A stretch of DNA of 64,000 nucleotides from Pseudarthrobacter siccitolerans (GTDB lineage: Bacteria > Actinomycetota > Actinomycetes > Actinomycetales > Micrococcaceae): NCBI RefSeq assembly GCF_030823375.1, contig NZ_JAUSXB010000001.1, positions 1,922,001 through 1,986,000 of the forward strand. Direction: 5' to 3'. The position numbers and the translations under genes were made by a program. How positions within the stretch are numbered: position 1 is the first letter of the stretch; each line of letters starts with the position of its first letter. Positions 53,130 to 62,712 of the stretch are shown piece by piece. The notes below the pieces were generated by a model, which worked only from the letters and a program-made list of their open reading frames with translations, was not told the origin of the DNA and searched no databases.

Positions 53130-53204
53130 GTCTCTGCACAGCACCTGCACAGCTTGGGGCCCGAAAGTAAAGACAAGCCCACCGAAAACATCCCGGAGAA
53201 TCCC

Positions 53205-53879
53205 ATGAACTCACTGATCTTCATCCTCGCCAACCTGGCGGCCATCAGCATCCTGACCTTCGCCCTGTACCTCCGCCGGCACCGCCGCCGCGACCTGGTG
53301 GTGTCCTACCTGGGCATGAACGTCGGCGTCCTGGCAGTGGCCACCGCGTTGTCCGGGTCAGCTGCCAGCCTGGGACTTGGGCTGGGGCTCTTCGGCGTCC
53401 TGTCCATCATCCGGCTCCGCTCCACCGAGCTGGCCCAGCACGAGGTGGCCTACTACTTCTCAGCCCTGGCCCTGGGCCTCATCGCCGGCCTGGGCATCGA
53501 GCCCCTCTGGCTGACCGTATCCCTCATGGCCCTGATACTGCTGGTGATGTTCGTGGGAGACCATCCCCGGGTCCTGCCGGCACACCGCCACCAGACCGTG
53601 ATCCTGGACCGGGCAGTGGCCGAAGACGGCGAACTCTACGCCCGGCTGGAGGAAGTCCTGCACGGCAAGGTCCACTCCGCAACCATCCAGCAACTGGACC
53701 TGGTCAACGACAAAACCATCGTTGACGTCCGGTACGCCTACTCCCCCGCAGCTTTCCCCGCCCGGCTGGCCATCCCCGCGGTACCCGCACCGGCACCCCG
53801 TCCCGCCGAACCCATGCCCACCGAACACGCACACGCTGAGCCCGCTTCGATGGCCCACTCGCAGGCAGGTGCCGCATGA
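53205..53879 (+). CDS. DUF4956 membrane protein
   Basis: A 224-residue protein with about four hydrophobic segments (residues 3-130) and a cytosolic C-terminal part containing LYARLEEVLHGKVHSATIQQLDLVNDKTIVDVRY, followed by a proline/alanine/histidine-rich tail. This is the DUF4956 architecture, commonly encoded next to VTC-domain proteins. The start MNSLIFILANLA has CGGAGAA upstream. Its stop overlaps the VTC gene start (ATGA), so the two are probably made as partners. Confidence 0.82.
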   Translation: MNSLIFILANLAAISILTFALYLRRHRRRDLVVSYLGMNVGVLAVATALSGSAASLGLGLGLFGVLSIIRLRSTELAQHEVAYYFSALALGLIAGLGIEPLWLTVSLMALILLVMFVGDHPRVLPAHRHQTVILDRAVAEDGELYARLEEVLHGKVHSATIQQLDLVNDKTIVDVRYAYSPAAFPARLAIPAVPAPAPRPAEPMPTEHAHAEPASMAHSQAGAA

Positions 53880-54661
53880 GCACCACCGGAACAGACGTCG
53901 TCGGCAACCTTCGCCACCTTCCACCCGTAGGCCTCGAAGAGCTCAACAACGAAGCCGCACTCCAGACCCGGGTTGACCGGAAGTACGTGGTTCCCGCAGG
54001 GCTCGCCCGCCAACTCCTGGGCTCGTTCAGTAAAGGCGTGCGGGTGCTCGAGATGGACGGCTCCCGCAGCTTCGCCTACGACTCCGTCTACTTCGACACC
54101 GCCAACCTCGACAGCTACCTGCTGGCCGCCCACGGCCGCCGGCGCCGCTACAAGATCCGCACCAGGACCTATGTGGACAGCGCCGTGAGCTTCCTGGAGG
54201 TCAAGACTGAAGGCGCCCGCGAGGCAACCGTCAAGGAACGGATCCCGTACCACCTCTCCGACCGAGCCCGCCTGACGGAGGAAGGCCTGGACTACGTCCG
54301 CGAAACGCTGACGGCTTCCGTCGGCGCAATGCCTTCCGGCCGTCTCGAGCCGGTACTGGAAACCAGGTACAACCGGAGCACCTTGTTCCTCCCGGAATCC
54401 GGCAGCCGGGCCACGATCGACACTGACGTGACCTGGCAGCGGCCCGGCGAGCCGCCCTGGGTGCTGGATGAAGCGGTGATCCTGGAAACCAAGTCAGGCT
54501 CCACCGCCGGCCCGCTCGACCGTCATCTCTGGGCCCACGGAGTCCGGCCCTCCCGGATCTCAAAATTCGCCACCGGGATGGCGGCGCTGTGCCCGGACCT
54601 GCCCGCCAACCGCTGGAGCCGCACCCTGCGGCACAGCCTGTCACTTCGCCCCGCTGCCTGA
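53876..54661 (+). CDS. VTC-domain (polyphosphate polymerase-like, TTM fold) protein
   Basis: A 261-residue soluble protein. The tunnel fold shows the basic and acidic residues expected of the family: TRVDRKYVVP, SFAYDSVYFDT, RRRYKIRTRTY, FLEVKTE, LETRYNRSTLF and AVILETKSG. In yeast VTC4 this domain makes polyphosphate from ATP at the vacuole membrane. Bacterial copies next to DUF4956 are not biochemically assigned. No SPX domain is present. It may polymerise phosphate or another nucleotide-derived group for the surface polymer (inference). Confidence 0.85.
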   Translation: MSTTGTDVVGNLRHLPPVGLEELNNEAALQTRVDRKYVVPAGLARQLLGSFSKGVRVLEMDGSRSFAYDSVYFDTANLDSYLLAAHGRRRRYKIRTRTYVDSAVSFLEVKTEGAREATVKERIPYHLSDRARLTEEGLDYVRETLTASVGAMPSGRLEPVLETRYNRSTLFLPESGSRATIDTDVTWQRPGEPPWVLDEAVILETKSGSTAGPLDRHLWAHGVRPSRISKFATGMAALCPDLPANRWSRTLRHSLSLRPAA

Positions 54662-54737
54662 TCCCAGCCGGTCCGCTCAACTCCTTCCCGGCATTCCCCC
54701 ACCCAAGCTTTCCAACTCCTTCAAAGGACCACTTGCC

Positions 54738-56348
54738 ATGAAAAACCTCCGCACCTACCTCTCCGTCGCCGCCCTGGCCACCGCACTCGGACTCGCCGGC
54801 TGCTCCGTTGCCAGCACCACCCCCACCGGCGTTTCAGCCATCAGCAGCACCTCCTCCGCTGCCAGCTCGTCCTCTGCTGCCAGTTCGGGCGTCGCTTCCA
54901 GCACCACGCAGGCAGTTTCCCTGGACACGCTGGCCGAGGACACGCATTACGACGCCGACGACATCACCTGGGATGCCGCCTCCGAAGTAGCCGTGACGCT
55001 TGCGGACGGTGCCAGCAAAGCCGCCACCGGCACGTCGTCGGACGCTGTAAAGGTCGACGGCGGTACCGTCACTATCACCGCCGCGGGCACCTACCGCCTC
55101 AGCGGGTCACTCTCGGACGGCCAGGTGGTGGTCGCCGCCGGCGAAGAGGACGTAGTGAGGATCATCCTGGACGGTGCCAGCATCACCAGCTCAACCGGTT
55201 CCCCGTTTGTGGTGCAGAGCGCCAACGAGGCCATCGTCTACCTCGAGGACGGCACCACCAACACCCTGGGCGATGCGGCCACGTATGCGGACCAGGGGAC
55301 GGACGCGCCGAACGCAGCCCTGTACTCAATGGCTGACCTGACCATCGCCGGCAGCGGATCGTTGACCGTGGACGGCAACTACAACGACGGCATCTCCTCA
55401 AAGGACGGCCTGGTCCTCGCCGCGGGCACGGTGACCGTGGACGCCGCTGATGACGGCATCGTGGGCAAGGACTACGCCGTGCTGCTGGACGGCGCGTACC
55501 AGGTGACCGCGGCCGGCGACGGCTTCAAGTCGGACAACGACGCGGACGAGGGCCGCGGCTGGCTCCTGATCAACGGCGGTACCATCAACGTCAGCGCCGG
55601 CGATGACGGCATCAAGGCGTACAACACGCTAAAGATCGCCGCAGGCACGGCCACGGTGGAGGAATCGGAGGAGGGCCTTGAGGCCCAGCACATCCTGATT
55701 GCCGGCGGAACCGCCACCGTCACTTCCAACGACGACGGCGTGAACGCCTCGGGCGCCAGCTCCACTTCCGGCGCGTCCGCACAGGGCGGAATGGGCGGCG
55801 GCGGCGAAACCGTGGGCGACTACACCGTGGAGGTCACGGGTGGACTGCTGACCATCAATTCGAGGGGTGACGGCCTGGATTCCAACGGCAACGCCAGCAT
55901 CTCGGGCGGAACCGTGGTGGTCAACGGGCCCACTGACAGCGGCAACGGCGCACTGGATGTGAACGGCGAGCTCGCCGTCACCGGCGGAACCGTGGCCGCG
56001 GCCGGCAGCGCCGGCATGGCGGTCACCCCGTCCGATACCTCCACACAGTCCGGTGTCCAAGTGACCCTGCGTTCATCGGTTCCCGCCGGTACGGTCATCC
56101 AGGTCGCCGACCCGGCCGGCAAGGTAGTGGCCGCGTTTGTCACCACGAAGGCCACTGCCTCCCTGGTGTTCTCCTCCGCGGCGATCAACGACGGCGAGGA
56201 ATACACGGTGTACACCGGAGGCACTGCTACTGTCAGCGCCGGGCTGGGCGAAGGCTCACTGGACGGCGCTAAGGAACAAGGCACCGTCACAGCCGGCGAG
56301 TACACCGCGGCGCAGGGTCCCGGAGGCGGCGGCGGACCGCGCTGGTAA
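54738..56348 (+). CDS. Carbohydrate-binding beta-helix lipoprotein (Cthe_2159/DUF4353 type)
   Basis: A 536-residue lipoprotein with lipobox LAGC (Cys22) and a long Ser/Ala-rich linker (residues 23-60). The rest is a right-handed beta-helix of repeated GGT(V/I)xV and DDGI/DDGV turns (AADDGIVGKDYAVLLDG, SAGDDGIKAYNTLKIAAG, GNASISGGTVVVNG), the pattern of the Clostridium thermocellum Cthe_2159 family, which binds acidic polysaccharide or cellulose. A C-terminal beta-sandwich and a GPGGGGGPRW tail follow. It ends the surface polymer gene run and may anchor or bind the polymer. Confidence 0.83.
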   Translation: MKNLRTYLSVAALATALGLAGCSVASTTPTGVSAISSTSSAASSSSAASSGVASSTTQAVSLDTLAEDTHYDADDITWDAASEVAVTLADGASKAATGTSSDAVKVDGGTVTITAAGTYRLSGSLSDGQVVVAAGEEDVVRIILDGASITSSTGSPFVVQSANEAIVYLEDGTTNTLGDAATYADQGTDAPNAALYSMADLTIAGSGSLTVDGNYNDGISSKDGLVLAAGTVTVDAADDGIVGKDYAVLLDGAYQVTAAGDGFKSDNDADEGRGWLLINGGTINVSAGDDGIKAYNTLKIAAGTATVEESEEGLEAQHILIAGGTATVTSNDDGVNASGASSTSGASAQGGMGGGGETVGDYTVEVTGGLLTINSRGDGLDSNGNASISGGTVVVNGPTDSGNGALDVNGELAVTGGTVAAAGSAGMAVTPSDTSTQSGVQVTLRSSVPAGTVIQVADPAGKVVAAFVTTKATASLVFSSAAINDGEEYTVYTGGTATVSAGLGEGSLDGAKEQGTVTAGEYTAAQGPGGGGGPRW

Positions 56349-56354
56349 CCCCCG

Positions 56355-56430
56355 ACGCCCCATCACTTAATTCAACGTTTGACCCAACGCCCCATCACCT
56401 TTCGCACCTTTTCCCGAAACGCCCCATCAC
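56355..56430 (+). repeat. 32-bp tandem repeat, three units (family copy A)
   Basis: ACGCCCCATCAC occurs at 56355, 56387 and 56419, exactly 32 bp apart. Unit two closely matches the reverse complement of the units at 57651-57778. There is no spacer, so this is not a CRISPR array. Confidence 0.7.
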
Positions 56431-56469
56431 TTTCGGCGACGGCGGACTCCCGCCGTCGCCGAAAGTTTT
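56430..56469. terminator. Strong terminator between the beta-helix lipoprotein and alpha/beta hydrolase genes
   Basis: CTTTCGGCGACGGCG and CGCCGTCGCCGAAAG pair perfectly over 15 bp with a 6-base loop, followed by TTTT. It serves two converging genes. Confidence 0.85.
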
Positions 56470-56481
56470 GCGTGAAGGGGG

Positions 56482-57387
<906 letters not shown>

Positions 57388-57412
57388 CTAGGGTGGTCCG
57401 CCGTGCCCTGGG

Positions 57413-57610
57413 CTACCGGGAAGGTTGCGGCAGCTCGCAGGATATTTGGGGGTTTGCACCCATGTAGTTCAGCGGGCCCGCGGCAATAGTGATTGCTATG
57501 GTGCCCGCCTGGGCACAATTTCCCGGCGCTGAACCGAAGTAGCCGCGCTGCCAGGCGGCCACGCCGCCGATGATCAGCCAGATGACGATAAGTACTCCGA
57601 GAATCCGCAT
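57413..57610 (-). CDS. Small single-span membrane protein (65 residues)
   Basis: One N-terminal hydrophobic segment (RILGVLIVIWLIIGGVAAWQRGYF) is followed by an outside part with two cysteines (NCAQAGTIAITIAAGPLNYMGANPQISC), which could form a disulfide. Similar small proteins are common in actinobacteria; the function is unknown. GGAGGAATC-ATG is a good ribosome site. It is about 95 bp upstream of the alpha/beta hydrolase on the same strand. Confidence 0.75.
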   Translation of the reverse strand: MRILGVLIVIWLIIGGVAAWQRGYFGSAPGNCAQAGTIAITIAAGPLNYMGANPQISCELPQPSR

Positions 57611-57650
57611 GATTCCTCCATAGGCCGCGGCGGCTGTGGGATCAATTATG

Positions 57651-57778
57651 CGGCGTCCATGCGAAAAGTGAGAGAGCGCCGGGGAAAACGTGCGGGAGCT
57701 GATGGAGCATCCCCGGAAAACGTGCGGGACCTGATGGAGCGTCCCGGGAAAACGTGCGGGACCTGATGGAGCGTCCGT
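57651..57778 (-). repeat. 32-bp tandem repeat, three exact-length units plus one degenerate unit (family copy B)
   Basis: Units start at 57683, 57715 and 57747 with core GGAAAACGTGCGGGACCTGA; a degenerate unit precedes at 57651. Their reverse complement (ACGCTCCATCAGGTCCCGCA...) matches the units at 56355-56430, so the two arrays are inverted copies of one family. Confidence 0.75.
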
Positions 57779-57786
57779 CGTGGGGG

Positions 57787-57847
57787 AACAAAAAATGCAC
57801 CTCCGGCCCCGGGGTGGTTCCCGGCACCGGAGGTGCAGTCAGTGCTT
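57787..57847 (-). terminator. Terminator of the desaturase operon
   Basis: On the minus strand TGCACCTCCGG and CCGGAGGTGCA pair over 11 bp around a 30-base GC-rich loop, followed by six T. It lies 14 bp after the desaturase stop codon. Confidence 0.85.
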
Positions 57848-57860
57848 CTACGGGCTGTGA

Positions 57861-59045
57861 TCAGGCCTTGGCGGCCTTGCCCGGGAGGGCCAGCTTGAAG
57901 ACCTTCGCCCAGGAGGAGCCCACCTGCTTGAGCAGCGGCCCGGTGGTGTACTTCAGGCCGTAGCGCTGGCAGATCTCGCGGACCTTGGGCGCCACCTCTG
58001 CGTATCTGCTGGAGGGCAGGTCCGGGAACAGGTGGTGCTCGATTTGGTGGGAGAGGTTTCCGGTCATCAGGTGCATGAACTTCGAGCCGGAGATGTTGGC
58101 CGAACCAATCATCTGGCGGACGTACCAGTCGCCGCGGGTCTCCCCCTCAACCATTTCCTCGGTGAAGGTGTCGGTGCCTTCCGGGAAGTGGCCGCAGAAG
58201 ATGACGGCGTGGGCCCAGACGTTGCGGACTGCGTTGGCGGTGAGGGTGCCGTAGAGCGCCTGCTTGCCGGAACCCGTGAGCATGGCAACGGCCGGGGTGG
58301 CGGCGTAGTCCTTCGTGAACTGCGTGACAACCTTCTTGCCCAGGGCCTTGAGGTCCTTGAGCAGGGCTTCCTTGGACTTGGTGCCTTCCTTGTACTCCGT
58401 GAGCTCAAGGTCGTAGATGGCGATGCCCCACTCGAAGACCGGTGCCAGGATGGCGTTGAACAACGGGTTGGCCAGGTTGATCGGCTTCCAAGGCTGTTGT
58501 TCGTCCATGCGCAGGAGGTTGTATCCGACGTCGTTGTCCTTGCCCACCACGTTGGTCCAGCGGTGGTGCAGGTCGTTGTGCGTGTGCTGCCAGGAGCGCG
58601 CCGGGGTTACGAAGTCCCACTCCCAAGTGGTGGAGTGGATGTCAGGATCCCGCATCCAGTCCCACTGGCCGTGCAGGATGTTGTGGCCCAGTTCCATGTT
58701 TTCGAGGATCTTGGCCAGGCTCAGCAGGGTGGTGCCCGTAACCCAGGCAGCCTTGTTCTTGCTGACCAGGAGTGCCGCACGTCCGGAGATCTCAAGGCCG
58801 CGCTGGATCTTGATCATCCGGCGGATGTAGGCGGCGTCTTCCGCGCCGCGCTTGGCCAGGACCTCGTCACGGATCGCGTCGAGTTCGCGTCCGAGCTCGG
58901 CCACCTGCTCGTCAGTGAGGTGGGCGGCCGCCGGGGGACGCACAGTGGGACTGCCGGATTCCGCAAGCTTCCCGGGGCGCGTCCTTGAGCTTCCAGTGGA
59001 ACTGCTTTCGGCAGGGGTGGCCTTGCTGGGTGTTATTACAGACAT
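57861..59045 (-). CDS. Membrane fatty acid (acyl-CoA/acyl lipid) desaturase
   Basis: A 394-residue di-iron membrane desaturase. The three histidine boxes are complete: GHNILHGQ, HTHNDLHHRW and HQIEHH, with four hydrophobic segments between. It resembles mycobacterial DesA3-type acyl-CoA desaturases. The N-terminal 45 residues are Ser/Pro-rich and hydrophilic. It lies 12 bp downstream of a ferredoxin-type reductase gene, which should supply electrons. A double bond in membrane acyl chains would adjust fluidity in cold. Confidence 0.92.
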   Translation of the reverse strand: MSVITPSKATPAESSSTGSSRTRPGKLAESGSPTVRPPAAAHLTDEQVAELGRELDAIRDEVLAKRGAEDAAYIRRMIKIQRGLEISGRAALLVSKNKAAWVTGTTLLSLAKILENMELGHNILHGQWDWMRDPDIHSTTWEWDFVTPARSWQHTHNDLHHRWTNVVGKDNDVGYNLLRMDEQQPWKPINLANPLFNAILAPVFEWGIAIYDLELTEYKEGTKSKEALLKDLKALGKKVVTQFTKDYAATPAVAMLTGSGKQALYGTLTANAVRNVWAHAVIFCGHFPEGTDTFTEEMVEGETRGDWYVRQMIGSANISGSKFMHLMTGNLSHQIEHHLFPDLPSSRYAEVAPKVREICQRYGLKYTTGPLLKQVGSSWAKVFKLALPGKAAKA

Positions 59046-59057
59046 ACCTGGTGCTCC

Positions 59058-60155
59058 TCAGATTTCGAGGTTGACGGGTCCGGCGGCTGCCGAGACACAC
59101 GTTTGGATCAGTTGGCCGGGTTCGCCGTGGACTTCCCCGGTTCGGAGGTCGCGGACCTGCCCGGACAGCAGGGGCGTGAGGCAGCTGTGGCAGATGCCCA
59201 TCCGGCAGCCGCTGGGCATCAGCACGCCGGCGTCCTCGCCCACGTCCAGGATAGGTGTGTCGCCGTCGGCTTCCACCTCCCGGTCGGACGCTTCAAAGGT
59301 GACCAGTCCGCCGTCGTGCCCGACGCCGCCTTCGAAGGTGGTGTTGAAGCGTTCGATCATGAGGTTTCCGGGGGCGCCGGCCACCGCAACATCCGTGCCG
59401 GACCCCGCTGTTGTGAGCGCGGCGCGCTTCCACAGCGCCTCGGCGTCGTCGAGGAAGCTGTCGGGGCCGCAAGCGTAGGCCGCGCGTTCCTTCCAGTCCG
59501 GGCAGATTTCGTCCAGCTGGTCCGTGTTGGTCAAATCCATCCGGCCCTGCTCGCCGGTAAACCAGTGGGCAAGGCGGAAGTTGGGGAACTGGTCCGCGAG
59601 TTCGGCCAGTTCCTCGCGGAAGAGGCTGTCGCCGGGGGTGCGGGCGGAGTGGACCAGGACGACGTCGGCATCCGGACGCCGAGGAACAAGGGTGCGGATC
59701 ATGGACATGACCGGAGTAATCCCGCTGCCCGCCGTGACCATCAGCAGGGGGCGGGGGTGCTCCGGGAGCACAAAGTCGCCCTGCGGCGGGGCCAGGAACA
59801 GGACGTCACCTGGCTTGGTGGTGCGGACCAGCGTGCCGGAGACGGCACCGACGTCGGTGACCGTGATGGCCGGATCCTTGCCGGCGGGGGCGCTGAGCGA
59901 GTAGGACCGCCAGTGGCGGACGCCGTCGAGTTCGACGCCGATGCGCGCCCACTGGCCGGCAAGGTGGGAGTGCCAGCCGCGGCCGGGCCGGAAGAAGATA
60001 GTGGCGGACTGCGCCGTCTCCTGGACCACCCGGGTGACGACGCCGCGAAGTTGCCGCGCAGAGTACACCGGGTTGAACAGCGCCAGGATGTCCTCGGGCG
60101 CCAAAGGAGTAGTAAGCACAGAGGCCGCCTGGGCCAGCTGACGTAGCCGGATCAT
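59058..60155 (-). CDS. Ferredoxin-NAD(P)H reductase with C-terminal [2Fe-2S] domain, desaturase partner
   Basis: A 365-residue flavo-iron-sulfur protein. FAD motif RHWRSYSLSAP, NAD(P) domain with LLMVTAGSGITPVMSMIRTL and YACGPDSFLDDAE, and a plant-type ferredoxin domain at the C-terminus (CRMGICHSCLTPLL...IQTCVS). The architecture equals that of mycobacterial Rv3230c, the electron donor of DesA3. It is the first gene of the reductase-desaturase operon. A palindrome TAAGCATGCTTA lies about 147 bp upstream. Confidence 0.92.
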   Translation of the reverse strand: MIRLRQLAQAASVLTTPLAPEDILALFNPVYSARQLRGVVTRVVQETAQSATIFFRPGRGWHSHLAGQWARIGVELDGVRHWRSYSLSAPAGKDPAITVTDVGAVSGTLVRTTKPGDVLFLAPPQGDFVLPEHPRPLLMVTAGSGITPVMSMIRTLVPRRPDADVVLVHSARTPGDSLFREELAELADQFPNFRLAHWFTGEQGRMDLTNTDQLDEICPDWKERAAYACGPDSFLDDAEALWKRAALTTAGSGTDVAVAGAPGNLMIERFNTTFEGGVGHDGGLVTFEASDREVEADGDTPILDVGEDAGVLMPSGCRMGICHSCLTPLLSGQVRDLRTGEVHGEPGQLIQTCVSAAAGPVNLEI

Positions 60156-60301
60156 GCGTTAAAGCCTAAAACGGCGCGGGCCATATTTCTCTCTCTCCGT
60201 CATATGACCGTTCCGCAGTCACGCTGTAAGGGGGGCGCTAAGCCCCCAAAGCCGCACTCTAAGAGTAACGGCTGCGATGTGCAGAAGGTTCCCAACTTCA
60301 G

Positions 60302-60313
60302 TAAGCATGCTTA
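60302..60313. promoter_or_regulatory. Palindrome TAAGCATGCTTA upstream of the reductase-desaturase operon
   Basis: A perfect 12-bp palindrome in the 233-bp gap. It matches the element at 36978-36989 in ten core positions and in both flanks. A GGGGG/CCCCC hairpin (about 60230-60247) lies between it and the operon start. Confidence 0.5.
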
Positions 60314-60388
60314 TCATACGCATCGAAACGGGTGCGCGGACAAGTACTGAAGGAATGACGGCGGCGTTGCGGCCTGGGCTTTACCTGG

Positions 60389-61423
60389 TCAGGTCCGGGC
60401 CGCCTTCCAGCCAAGGGCGGGGGCGACGTAGCGGGCCACGGTGCCCAGCAGCTTGGTGTTGAACCCGACGCCGAGCTGGTTGGGGACCGTGAGCAGCAGG
60501 GTGTCCGCGGCCTGGACTGCGGTATCGGCAGCGAGCTCTTCGGCCAGGGCGTCCGGAGCGCCCACGTAGCTTTTCCCGAACCGCGCGGTCAGTCCGTCGA
60601 TGATGCCCACCTGGTCGCGGCCGTCCCGCAGTGCACTGCCGGCAAAGTAACGGCTGTCCTCCGCGTCAACGATGGGAAGAATGCTGCGGCTGACCGAAAC
60701 CCGGGGTGCGTGGTGGTGGCCTGCTGCTGCCCAGGCATCCCTGAAGAGCTGGATCTGCTCTGCCTGGAGTTCGTGGAAGGGAACGCCAGTGTCCTCGGTC
60801 AGGAGAGTGGAGCTCATCAGGTTCATCCCCATTTCGGCTGCCCAGACGGCCGTCTTCCGGCTGCCGGCTCCCCACCAGATGCGTTCGGCCAGTCCCGGCG
60901 ACTGCGGCTGGACGGGAAGCAACCCGGTGGCTCCGCCGGCGTAGCGGGGGTCCGCTTCGGCCACTCCGGCACCGGTGATTGCTTTCCGGAAGAGTGCCGT
61001 GTGCCGGCGGGCCATGTCGGCGTCGGACTCCCCCGGCTCGGGGCGGTAGCCGAAGGCCGCCGCACCTTGCCGCGCCGGTTCGGGTGAGCCGCGGCTGATG
61101 CCGAGTTGAAGCCTGCCGCCGCTGATGAGGTCTGCTGCTGCCGCTTCCTCCGCCATGTACAGGGGATTTTCGTACCGCATGTCGATCACGCCGGCGCCGA
61201 TTTCGATCCGGCTGGTCCGGGCGGCAATGGCAGACAGGAGCGGGAACGGCGAGGCTTGCTGCCGGGCGAAGTGGTGGACCCGGAAGAACGCTCCGTCCAC
61301 CCCCAACTCTTCGGCGGCGACAGCAAGGTCAATGGCTTGGTGCAGGGCTTCCGCGGCCGTCCGCGTTTGTGAGCCCTGGCCTGGGCCCCAGTGGCCGAAT
61401 GAAAGGAATCCGATGCGCTGCAT
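60389..61423 (-). CDS. LLM-class flavin-dependent oxidoreductase
   Basis: A luciferase-like monooxygenase of 344 residues: MQRIGFLSFGHW strand, ELGVDGAFFRVHHFARQ (substrate/flavin His), RIEIGAGVIDMRYENPLYMAEEAAAADLISGGRLQLGISRGSP, the family core. The flavin type (FMN or F420) cannot be decided. The GTLPs of its subfamily often act on alkanes or small ketones. It stands alone, with the desaturase operon downstream and DUF202 genes divergent. Confidence 0.88.
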   Translation of the reverse strand: MQRIGFLSFGHWGPGQGSQTRTAAEALHQAIDLAVAAEELGVDGAFFRVHHFARQQASPFPLLSAIAARTSRIEIGAGVIDMRYENPLYMAEEAAAADLISGGRLQLGISRGSPEPARQGAAAFGYRPEPGESDADMARRHTALFRKAITGAGVAEADPRYAGGATGLLPVQPQSPGLAERIWWGAGSRKTAVWAAEMGMNLMSSTLLTEDTGVPFHELQAEQIQLFRDAWAAAGHHHAPRVSVSRSILPIVDAEDSRYFAGSALRDGRDQVGIIDGLTARFGKSYVGAPDALAEELAADTAVQAADTLLLTVPNQLGVGFNTKLLGTVARYVAPALGWKAART

Positions 61424-61496
61424 ACCTCCCCTAACTGCCCTGGCACCCGGGGAATTCCCGCGGCATGGCTGGCTGACCCGTGGCTAGACTGGCACG

Positions 61497-61901
61497 GTGA
61501 CCAACAGCGAGCCGCGCGCCCATGCCGCCACCACGCCGTCGCGGGGGAAGATCGCTGAGCGGCTCCTGCCCGGAGGCGAGGAACCGGATCCGCGCTTCAC
61601 CCTCGCCAACGAGCGCACGTTCCTGGCGTGGATCCGGACGTCCCTTGCGCTGCTGGCCGGCGGCATCGCCATCGAGGCGTTCACGTCAGACCTGTTCCTG
61701 GAGCCTGTCCGGAAGGGCCTGGCGGTGCTGCTGCTCCTCATGGGAATGCTGCTGAGCGCAGGCTCTGCTTTGCGGTGGCTGCGGGTGGAACGCAGTATGC
61801 GCAACAAAGCCCCGCTGCCGCTGCCGCTCATAGTCCCGCTACTGGCGGGGGCAGGTGCGCTGGCGGCTGCCGTCTTACTCGTCTTTATCCTCTGGCGCTG
61901 A
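61497..61901 (+). CDS. DUF202 (YidH-like) membrane protein
   Basis: A 134-residue protein. After a hydrophilic N-terminus comes the DUF202 signature RFTLANERTFLAWIRTSLALLAGGIAIE and three hydrophobic segments with RKGLAVLLLLMGMLL. The function of the family is unknown. The start is GTG at 61497. The second DUF202 gene follows within 4 bp, so the pair is probably translationally coupled and may form a heteromer. Confidence 0.85.
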   Translation: MTNSEPRAHAATTPSRGKIAERLLPGGEEPDPRFTLANERTFLAWIRTSLALLAGGIAIEAFTSDLFLEPVRKGLAVLLLLMGMLLSAGSALRWLRVERSMRNKAPLPLPLIVPLLAGAGALAAAVLLVFILWR

Positions 61902-61905
61902 ACCT

Positions 61906-62241
61906 GTGGCCGCTTTCCGCCCTGCCGGCAGCCACGGCGACCCCGGGCTGCAACCGGAGCGGACCACCCTCGCCTGGGGCAGGACCGTTCTGGCACTGGT
62001 GACGGTCAGCGCCATCTTCCTGCGCTGGCTCCCCCGGCACGGCCTCCCGATCCTTTTGCTGTTCGCCGTGTCGGCTGCCGCTGCGCTGGCCATTTACGTG
62101 ACGCAGCGGCGCCGGTACAGGGCCAGCTCCCGCGGCCTTTTGAGGGAAAAGGTCGACGCCGACATCACTGCCGTGCTTTGGACGGCTTTTGCGGGCGTTG
62201 CGCTGGGCGGCCTGGGCATCGCGGTGGTCCTCACGGGCTAG
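61906..62241 (+). CDS. DUF202-like membrane protein, second of a pair
   Basis: A 111-residue protein with the degenerate signature GLQPERTTLAWGRTVLALVTVSAIFLRW and three hydrophobic segments. Paired with the preceding DUF202 gene. The GTG at 61906 is chosen because it lies just after the previous stop; the ribosome site is weak, as expected for coupled translation. Confidence 0.78.
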   Translation: MAAFRPAGSHGDPGLQPERTTLAWGRTVLALVTVSAIFLRWLPRHGLPILLLFAVSAAAALAIYVTQRRRYRASSRGLLREKVDADITAVLWTAFAGVALGGLGIAVVLTG

Positions 62242-62258
62242 TGCCCGCGGCCAAAACC

Positions 62259-62657
62259 CTAAAACATCGGCAGGACGAAACCTGCGAGCAGCGCCACGGC
62301 ACCGATCGCGGTCAGGCAACGTCCCAGCACAGCAGCGGTTCTGCCCGGTTCTTCCGGCACCGCCGTTTGCCACTGCGTAGGCCGCTTGGGGTGGTAGTAG
62401 ATGGGGAGGGTATCCCCCACGGCCATGTCCTTGATGTCGTGCGGCGACATCGGCGCGTGGTGCACCTGGTATTTGCGGTCGAACCATCGGAATCCGACCC
62501 CGCTGTTGTCCGAATAGACCACGGCTTCGGCTACATCCCAGGGGTGGACAAAGCGGCGCAGGAAGCCTGTATAGAAGAGAAGGCCCAGCCCGACGGGCAG
62601 GCACAACCAGGTGAGCATTTCCAGGATTGGACCTGCCATATCAAGCACGGTGGGCAT
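62259..62657 (-). CDS. DUF3592-type membrane protein
   Basis: A 132-residue protein with an N-terminal membrane segment (ILEMLTWLCLPVGLGLLFYTGFL), a soluble beta-rich middle with FDRKYQVHHAPMSPHDIKDMAVGDTLPIYYHPKRPTQWQT, and a C-terminal membrane segment (LTAIGAVALLAGFVLPMF). The 'vG..v.V.Y.P..P' pattern is typical of DUF3592. Its function is unknown. Start uncertain between ATG at 62657 and 62639; neither has a good ribosome site. Confidence 0.7.
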   Translation of the reverse strand: MPTVLDMAGPILEMLTWLCLPVGLGLLFYTGFLRRFVHPWDVAEAVVYSDNSGVGFRWFDRKYQVHHAPMSPHDIKDMAVGDTLPIYYHPKRPTQWQTAVPEEPGRTAAVLGRCLTAIGAVALLAGFVLPMF

Positions 62658-62712
62658 GAATTTGATGGTACAGGCGTACGCTGAGGGAAACGTTCCTGCG
62701 GAAGGGGTAAAC

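Noticed and set aside
57651..57778. CRISPR array
   Set aside because: The 32-bp units are contiguous with no spacers, and no cas gene is present.
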